Both the position numbers and the translations under genes were made by a program. A stretch of 29,253 nt of DNA from Bacillota bacterium (GTDB lineage: Bacteria > Bacillota_I > Bacilli_A > ML615J-28 > CAG-698). The stretch's first letter is position 1. Each line of letters starts with the position of its first letter. The DNA is taken from NCBI GenBank assembly GCA_023410025.1, contig JAEYQM010000079.1, positions 1-29,253 of the forward strand, written 5' to 3'. Below the pieces are notes generated by a model. It worked only from the letters and a program-made list of their open reading frames with translations. It was not told the DNA's origin and ran no database searches. Below are positions 24,700 to 29,253 of the stretch, in pieces.

Positions 24700-24882
24700 A
24701 TGACAGATAAAGAATTATTATATATCGATGATGCATTAAATAATGCAAAGCTAGTGAGTACAAAGTGTAGTAACTTTGCAAACTCATTACAAGATCCACA
24801 ATTAAAGAAATTTGCAATGGATTTAGCTAATAAACAAAAGCAAATTTATGATTCACTTTACAAATTACTAAATAATAGATAG
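24700..24882 (+). CDS. Small CotF-like helical protein, 60 aa
   Basis: A 60-residue, probably all-helical protein. MTDKELLYIDDALNNAKLV, CSNFANSLQDPQLKKFAMDL and the Gln/Lys-rich end look like a shortened form of the two-helix CotF (Coat_F) pattern also seen in the next gene. GGAGG precedes the ATG, and a TATAAT at 24654-24659 may be its -10. It ends nine bases before the second gene, whose ribosome site overlaps the stop. The CotF link is by pattern and context; the first cysteine of the pair (residue 23) is in a position like that of the partner's (residue 18). Confidence 0.62.
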   Translation: MTDKELLYIDDALNNAKLVSTKCSNFANSLQDPQLKKFAMDLANKQKQIYDSLYKLLNNR

Positions 24883-24891
24883 GAGGATAAT

Positions 24892-25137
24892 ATGAACGAA
24901 AAAGAAATGATGAATGATTTGCTATCTTCAGCAAAATCACAATGCGAACTATTTATGCATGCGACAATTGAATCAGCTTCTCCACAAGTTAAACAAACAT
25001 TTAATCAAGCTTTAAATGAAGCTATTCAAATGCAAGCACAAACTTTTCAAACAATGCAACAAAAGGGTTGGTATCCATTAGAACAAGTACCACCACAAAA
25101 AATAGAGCAAGTTGCTCAAAAACAAGCAAACGCATAA
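24892..25137 (+). CDS. CotF-like small protein, 81 aa
   Basis: An 81-residue helical protein whose order matches the spore coat CotF (Coat_F) family: NEKEMMNDLLSSAKSQCELFMHATIES, then ASPQVKQTFNQALNEAIQMQAQTFQTM, then MQQKGWYPLEQ, the typical QxKGxY end of the second helix. In spore formers such proteins are coat components; many relatives occur outside sporulation with no known role. No sporulation gene is seen in this window. AGGAGG precedes the ATG and overlaps the end of the previous gene. A GAAA tetraloop terminator follows. Confidence 0.78.
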   Translation: MNEKEMMNDLLSSAKSQCELFMHATIESASPQVKQTFNQALNEAIQMQAQTFQTMQQKGWYPLEQVPPQKIEQVAQKQANA

Positions 25138-25158
25138 GAGGGAAACCTCTTATTTTTT
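25136..25158 (+). terminator. GAAA-tetraloop terminator
   Basis: AAGAGG-GAAA-CCTCTT (25136-25151) then T-rich. It starts in the stop codon of the CotF-like gene and overlaps the stop of the convergent signal peptidase gene. Confidence 0.85.
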
Positions 25159-25686
25159 ATTTTCTTTTTCTTTCAATATCTTTTTAATATTTATAATTTG
25201 TATAATTATAAATATTATTAAAGTAAATATTATTATTCCTAATACTATACTTTTATTTTGAATAAAGTTTAGAGAAAATATTTGACCAAGAAATGTTGAG
25301 GTATAGACAACTTTACCAACAACATCATCCTTACTAATCTTTTCAACATTACTGGGATTGTTATTGACTCCCCAAGTAGTAATATTATCTCCAGTCATCT
25401 CAATAATCTTATGTGTATTAACTTCAATAATTCCATCATTATCTACATCATAGTAAAAGGAAATAAAATCATCAATCTTAACATCTTTAGTGTTCTTAAC
25501 AATTATGAAATCATATTTTTTAATAACTGGTTCCATACTTTGACTAGCAACAGTCATATAAGAATATCCAAAGATATGAGGAACTTTCCTGTTCTTCAAA
25601 CTAATACTAGTTGTAATAATAATATAGAATGATAAAAGAATAACCAATATTGGAATTGCTGTAAGAATTTTTTTAATTATCCTCAT
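25150..25686 (-). CDS. SipW-type signal peptidase I
   Basis: Signal peptidase of the ER/SipW type, 178 residues. An N-terminal membrane segment (about 7-28) and a C-terminal one (about 146-167) enclose the outer catalytic part. The nucleophile is Ser50 in SQSMEP. The general base is His92 (NTHKI), where ordinary bacterial enzymes use Lys, and DDVVGKVVY follows as in the family. SipW processes special substrates such as TasA and camelysin in Bacillus. The ATG lies 14 bases inside the DUF2357 gene with AAGGAAG ahead, so it belongs to the McrB-like cluster. Its likely substrate is the secreted protein ending at 29173. Confidence 0.87.
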   Translation of the reverse strand: MRIIKKILTAIPILVILLSFYIIITTSISLKNRKVPHIFGYSYMTVASQSMEPVIKKYDFIIVKNTKDVKIDDFISFYYDVDNDGIIEVNTHKIIEMTGDNITTWGVNNNPSNVEKISKDDVVGKVVYTSTFLGQIFSLNFIQNKSIVLGIIIFTLIIFIIIQIINIKKILKEKENKK

Positions 25687-27502
25687 TTACTTCTTCCTTT
25701 TTTTCCTTAGGTTCATTTGCTTTTTTCTCTTCTTTAAATTCTACTACTTCATCTGCTAATGCCTTGTTCTTCATCTGATTATTTTTTAACTTTTCTTTTT
25801 CCTTTTGACGAGCTAAACGCTCTTTTTCTTTTTCTTTTTCGCGAGCTAAACGTTCTTTATCTTTTTCCTTTTCACGAGCTAAACGTTCTTTCTCTTTTTC
25901 CTTTTCACGAGCTAAGCGTTGTTTTTCTTTTTCCTTAGATATGCGTTGTTCTTCTTTTTCTTTCTCCTTTGCTTTAAATTGATTTATCTTTTCATTTTCC
26001 TTTGAAATTAATAAATCAAGTGTAGCTTTTTCTTTTTCTAATTCCTTAAGTTTCTTATTAATTTCTTTTTCTTTTAGTTTTAATTCATTAGCCTTTTCTT
26101 GAATTTTAAGTACAGTTTTATCTACTTTAGGAGCATCTACTACCTTACCTTCAAGAAGGAATTTTTCCTTTTCAATAATATTATTATTTTTAATTCTTGC
26201 TTTTTCCATCTTAGCTAGGTCACTAGCTTTATATTTATAAATTTGATCTAAAGCTTTTTGATTCCTCATTCGGTATCTTAATAAGGCTTTTGGATCATTT
26301 TTAATTTCTTCAGGAATTTCTAGTAAATCATTAAATAATCTTTCGGTAATTTTAAACGCTGATTGATAAACATCTTGTAAAGCTGCATGAAATGTTTCAC
26401 CATCATTAACTAAGTCATTAATTCTCTGTGAATAAAGTTTACGAGATTGTTGGTAATAATATTCATTAATTAAATGACTTTCTATTTGAATATCTTTAAT
26501 AACTTCATCCGGATCATATTTATTTAATATCTTTGGTTTTTTAATCTTCTTTGGAACACTTGGAATTTTTGAATATTGACCATGTTCATCTTGATCATTT
26601 GCGGCTACTGTTGCAAATGATAATAGATTTAATTCATAGATACTTTTTAAATAATCATCTTTAAATAGTGAATCAGCCATACTTGTTTCTATTGAATAAT
26701 CCAGTTTACCATATGAATCTAAGAACAACCACATTTCATAACATTTATGATAATTGGGATCCTTCATAAGAATATTAGTTCTTTGAATTGGTGGAGTAAT
26801 TGGACGAACACTCTTTAGTGTATTAAAGAATTGGGAATTTAGAAACGCAATAATTTTACTTCTTACTAATTCAACACGATCTAATAATTGATTATTTTTA
26901 AGTTCCGCATCAATATGATGAATTTTTCTACTAGCATTTAAATTAATCTCTAAATCTATATTTATATCATCATAATTATAATTTGATTTATAATAAAATT
27001 TATTAATATAATCCGTTCCTATTAATTCCTTAATACCATTATATCTTTTTTCAATAAAGATAACAAGTTTTTCAACTAATGATTTAATAAATCTATTTTC
27101 ATAAATTCCTAAATCTTCTTCTTTAAAACTTGTAAGTAAATTTCTAGGAACTATTTCTCCACGTTTATCAATTGATCTAATATCTTGTGAGTGACTTGCT
27201 AAATATCTAACTGTATCTGAATTGGTTTTTTTGGCCCTCTCAACAGGAACTACTTCATCAACTGATCTAATAAAACTTCTTGGATTTCGAATGATATTAT
27301 CTAAATAAGATAAATTTTCTTCAATATAATCAACCCATGTACCATCAAAAACTCTTGTTTCTAAAAGATGTTTTTGAAATAAAGTATTTTCTCCTGATTC
27401 AATTGCTTTCGTAAATGAATCAAAAAAAGGGTCTTGTTTATTTACTGTTTCAAAACGTCCTTTTATCTTTTTAAAATACCGTTTCAAATAATCAGTAGAC
27501 AT
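25673..27502 (-). CDS. DUF2357 (McrC N-domain-like) coiled-coil protein
   Basis: 609 residues. The first 400 match DUF2357, the domain that forms the N-terminal half of McrC-like partners of McrB: LGIYENRFIKSLVEKL near 131-146 (the ENRF mark), and the segment ending TPPIQRTNILMKDPNYHKCY near 236-255, followed by MWLFLDSYGKLDY. McrC normally ends in a PD-(D/E)xK nuclease, and I see none. Residues from about 425 to 600 are instead a highly charged Lys/Glu/Arg coiled coil with 11-residue repeats (RLAREKEKEKE type, about 529-572). No signal peptide. It starts 18 bases after the McrB-like gene with AAAGGAGG. I infer a scaffold or adaptor for that ATPase. Confidence 0.82.
   Translation of the reverse strand: MSTDYLKRYFKKIKGRFETVNKQDPFFDSFTKAIESGENTLFQKHLLETRVFDGTWVDYIEENLSYLDNIIRNPRSFIRSVDEVVPVERAKKTNSDTVRYLASHSQDIRSIDKRGEIVPRNLLTSFKEEDLGIYENRFIKSLVEKLVIFIEKRYNGIKELIGTDYINKFYYKSNYNYDDINIDLEINLNASRKIHHIDAELKNNQLLDRVELVRSKIIAFLNSQFFNTLKSVRPITPPIQRTNILMKDPNYHKCYEMWLFLDSYGKLDYSIETSMADSLFKDDYLKSIYELNLLSFATVAANDQDEHGQYSKIPSVPKKIKKPKILNKYDPDEVIKDIQIESHLINEYYYQQSRKLYSQRINDLVNDGETFHAALQDVYQSAFKITERLFNDLLEIPEEIKNDPKALLRYRMRNQKALDQIYKYKASDLAKMEKARIKNNNIIEKEKFLLEGKVVDAPKVDKTVLKIQEKANELKLKEKEINKKLKELEKEKATLDLLISKENEKINQFKAKEKEKEEQRISKEKEKQRLAREKEKEKERLAREKEKDKERLAREKEKEKERLARQKEKEKLKNNQMKNKALADEVVEFKEEKKANEPKEKKEEVNEDN
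25805..25940 (-). repeat. 33-bp tandem repeat in the coiled-coil region
   Basis: Four copies with exact 33-base period (repeat units begin at about 25809, 25842, 25875 and 25908), coding for 11-residue hendecads RLAREKEKxKx. Differences are mostly synonymous or Glu/Asp swaps. Confidence 0.88.
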
Positions 27503-27520
27503 AACAAAACCTCCTTTCTA

Positions 27521-29038
27521 TTAAGCCATTCTTTGTAAGTCCTTTAAGAATTTAATTGATTCAGTAAATTTATTCTTACCAAACAATTTGTTAATTTGAT
27601 CTATTAAATTATCAATTTCAGTTTTCATAAAACTAATGTTTAAAGCTTCAAATTTACGTAAAATTTTATGAGCAAGTAGATAGTCTAGTGCTTCAGTTTC
27701 ACTTCCCCCACAGGCCATATATACTGGTATAAAGTTTTCAATTTGTTTTAAAATACGGTTACCAAAGGCAAGTTTAAAGTTTTCAATCATATAAGTATCT
27801 AATTTATCAAACTTTTCAAGTAATTGTTCAGATATCTTATTTTCATTTTTTGCATCTTCAAATAATTTATTTAAATAATCATAACTCATATTCATTGGCG
27901 GTGTATCAGGTGAAGTAAATGATTCACCTTTTGTTGCAAATTCGATAGAGATTGCACGGTCATATACCTTATCTGTAATAGTGAATGTTGAGTCATCCTT
28001 ATTGGCAGTACCAATAAACCATACATTTTGTGGGATGGTTAATTTACCATTTATTAATAATTTTGGATCATTGTCCCATACATCTGGAACTAAGTCAATT
28101 TTCCACTCATTAATATCAGGCATTTCCATGATTGATAAGAACTCAGCGAAATAATACTCAATACGAGCAAGATTCATTTCATCTAGAACGATATAATTAA
28201 TATCGGTTCTATATAAGGTTTCATATAAAGCTTTTAGAAAATCTGTTTCATTAAATTTTTTAGTAAATTCATTTAAATAACCTAATAACTCAGCTCTATC
28301 ACGCCAAGAAGGTTGAACAGATACAATTGAAGCATTATTCTTAAAAAATTTACTCATTGCGTATGGTAAAGATGTTTTACCAGTACCAGATATACCTTCA
28401 AGAATAATTACTTTACTTGTTGCCATACCAGCAAAGAATAATCTGATTGCTTCTTTTCTATAATATAGTTTTAATCTTGAACTACTAAAGGCAATAAATC
28501 TATCAATAATTTCAGATAAGCTTACTTGATCATTTTGGGGAATAACTGTCAATAATCTTTGTCCATCATATTGAAGATCAACATTTCTCAATTTTGTAAA
28601 TCTTGTAGGGTCTTCATTTTTAGCAGGTGTAGGATCTGGTGCTGTTGGATCAATACCTAATTGTGAAACCTTCATAGCTAAAATCTGATTTTTTTCACTA
28701 ATTGCTTGTAATACTTTTTGATTTAGAACTGCAATCTCTTCAACTAAGTCATCCTTCTCTATTTCATTTTTTCTAAAACTTAAATACCTTCTAAAGTAAT
28801 ATGTAAATCTTAGAAAAAAGAAAAAAAGAAATGCAATAATTATGATTGTTGAGATAATAAAGAAAAGCCATCCAACAAATCCAAAACCACTATTATTATC
28901 CCTAAAGATTGCAAAGTAGTATTTGAAATTATCGATAATATTCTTTATAAGAACATTCCATAAGCCAGTAAAGAATTCTTTTATATCTCCCCAAATTTGC
29001 GTAAAAAGTTGTAGAAAGTAACGCGAGAATGCATTCAT
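27521..29038 (-). CDS. Membrane-anchored McrB-like AAA+ ATPase
   Basis: 505 residues. A hydrophobic segment at about 52-77 follows an amphipathic N-terminus and is followed by a short coiled coil (about 90-125), so the AAA+ domain would face the cytoplasm from the membrane. Walker A GISGTGKT is at 215-222, PSWRDRAELLGY at 243-254 as in McrB relatives, Walker B YIVLDEMNLARIEYYFAEF at 282-300, sensor GTANKDD at 343-349, and DRAISIEF with Arg361 as probable arginine finger. There is no N-terminal DNA-binding domain as in McrB. GGGGAAAA precedes the ATG. It is the first gene of an operon with the DUF2357 protein and a SipW-type peptidase. Confidence 0.88.
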   Translation of the reverse strand: MNAFSRYFLQLFTQIWGDIKEFFTGLWNVLIKNIIDNFKYYFAIFRDNNSGFGFVGWLFFIISTIIIIAFLFFFFLRFTYYFRRYLSFRKNEIEKDDLVEEIAVLNQKVLQAISEKNQILAMKVSQLGIDPTAPDPTPAKNEDPTRFTKLRNVDLQYDGQRLLTVIPQNDQVSLSEIIDRFIAFSSSRLKLYYRKEAIRLFFAGMATSKVIILEGISGTGKTSLPYAMSKFFKNNASIVSVQPSWRDRAELLGYLNEFTKKFNETDFLKALYETLYRTDINYIVLDEMNLARIEYYFAEFLSIMEMPDINEWKIDLVPDVWDNDPKLLINGKLTIPQNVWFIGTANKDDSTFTITDKVYDRAISIEFATKGESFTSPDTPPMNMSYDYLNKLFEDAKNENKISEQLLEKFDKLDTYMIENFKLAFGNRILKQIENFIPVYMACGGSETEALDYLLAHKILRKFEALNISFMKTEIDNLIDQINKLFGKNKFTESIKFLKDLQRMA

Positions 29039-29077
29039 AATATTTTCCCCATTTCTAATTTGATATCATTAATTAAT

Positions 29078-29106
29078 ATTATAATATAAATAGTAGATAA
29101 TCACAA
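29078..29106 (-). promoter_or_regulatory. Promoter of the McrB-like operon
   Basis: Minus-strand TTGTGA (29101-29106), 17 bases, TATAAT (29078-29083). The -35 lies in one arm of the hairpin at 29095-29126. Confidence 0.62.
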
Positions 29107-29126
29107 CTAAAAAGTTGTGATTATCT
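29095..29126. terminator. 14-bp inverted repeat, terminator or operator
   Basis: Arms 29095-29108 and 29113-29126 are perfectly complementary with an AAAA centre. It follows the gene that ends at 29173 by about 50 bases and could terminate it, but only a weak U-run follows on the minus strand. It also overlaps the -35 of the McrB-like operon. Confidence 0.55.
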
Positions 29127-29172
29127 TACTTTTAATATACATTGTAATTACTATGTTTAAATATTTAAATTA

Positions 29173-29253
29173 TTAATTAGTACCGCTGAACTTTAATGCA
29201 GCTGAGAATGTTTTTAATGCTGCAGCATTTGTTGTATCTCCATCCCAACCTTC
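29173..29253 (-). CDS. C-terminus of a probable secreted protein
   Basis: The last 26 codons of a gene entering from the right, ending GTN before a TAA at 29173-29175. The visible end contains EGWDGDTTNAAALKTF and SAALKFSGTN. Small residues and the alternating hydrophobic end suggest a secreted beta-rich protein, possibly of the TasA/camelysin kind that SipW-type peptidases process. That link rests mainly on the SipW-type gene in the next operon. The family cannot be proven from 26 residues. Confidence 0.45.
   Translation of the reverse strand, partial: EGWDGDTTNAAALKTFSAALKFSGTN

Noticed and set aside
25805..25940. CRISPR array
   Set aside because: The 33-base units are contiguous, without spacers, and code in frame for charged hendecads.
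25673..29038. Classical McrBC restriction system
   Set aside because: There is no DNA-binding domain in the ATPase and no nuclease motif in the DUF2357 protein, while a membrane anchor is present.
1..29253. tRNA, rRNA, known riboswitches or insertion sequences
   Set aside because: No cloverleaf, rRNA segment, conserved riboswitch core or transposase was seen on either strand by reading.

Overview
This is a gene-dense, strongly AT-rich stretch of bacterial chromosome. It fits a low-GC, Firmicutes-related lineage, possibly one of the deep groups near Mollicutes (Acholeplasma, Izemoplasma, Haloplasma or RF39 type), but nothing here fixes the taxon. TGA is a true stop, so the genetic code is the standard bacterial one. 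thyA ends in TGA exactly where the ThyA family ends and overlaps the dfrA start codon. Two other genes end in TGA inside terminator hairpins, and tryptophan is written TGG throughout. Sigma-A-like promoters, AGGAGG-type ribosome binding sites and short hairpin terminators can be read at many gene borders.

Layout: 1-1050 holds the 3' end of an SGNH/GDSL hydrolase gene and a decayed GLUG-repeat surface protein gene. 1184-8599 is plus strand: an unrecognised 435-residue protein, a three-gene polar amino acid ABC importer, a YerC/YecD (TrpR-like) regulator, an ElaA-type acetyltransferase, a membrane-anchored low-complexity protein, and a D-lactate dehydrogenase plus lipoate-protein ligase pair. 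8682-13767 is minus strand: the complete pyruvate dehydrogenase operon pdhA-pdhB-pdhC-pdhD, convergent with the lipoate ligase that can lipoylate it. 13957-17016 is a minus-strand operon for pyrimidine nucleoside phosphorylase, a UPF0104-type flippase-like protein and an MgtC-family protein. It shares a symmetric divergent promoter with a histidine phosphatase gene at 17097. 17723-19927 is a thyA-dfrA-plsC operon.

Accessory content follows. 19994-22162 holds a two-gene ATPase (AAA15/OLD-like) plus TOPRIM/RloB-like module that resembles anti-phage systems and sits between two identical 21-bp terminator hairpins. 22157-24312 is minus strand (a small hydrophilic protein, trmL, and a MATE transporter). 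24378-25137 has a small membrane protein and two small CotF-like helical proteins.

The most unusual part is the right end (25150-29253, minus strand). It encodes the C-terminus of a probable secreted protein, a membrane-anchored McrB-like AAA+ ATPase, a DUF2357 (McrC N-domain-like) protein whose expected nuclease is replaced by a long charged coiled coil, and a SipW-type Ser-His signal peptidase overlapping it by 14 bases. I infer a membrane- or envelope-linked derivative of McrBC architecture, not a restriction system. Metabolically the window joins pyruvate use (PDH, D-LDH, lipoate salvage) with pyrimidine and folate metabolism (pdp, thyA, dfrA).
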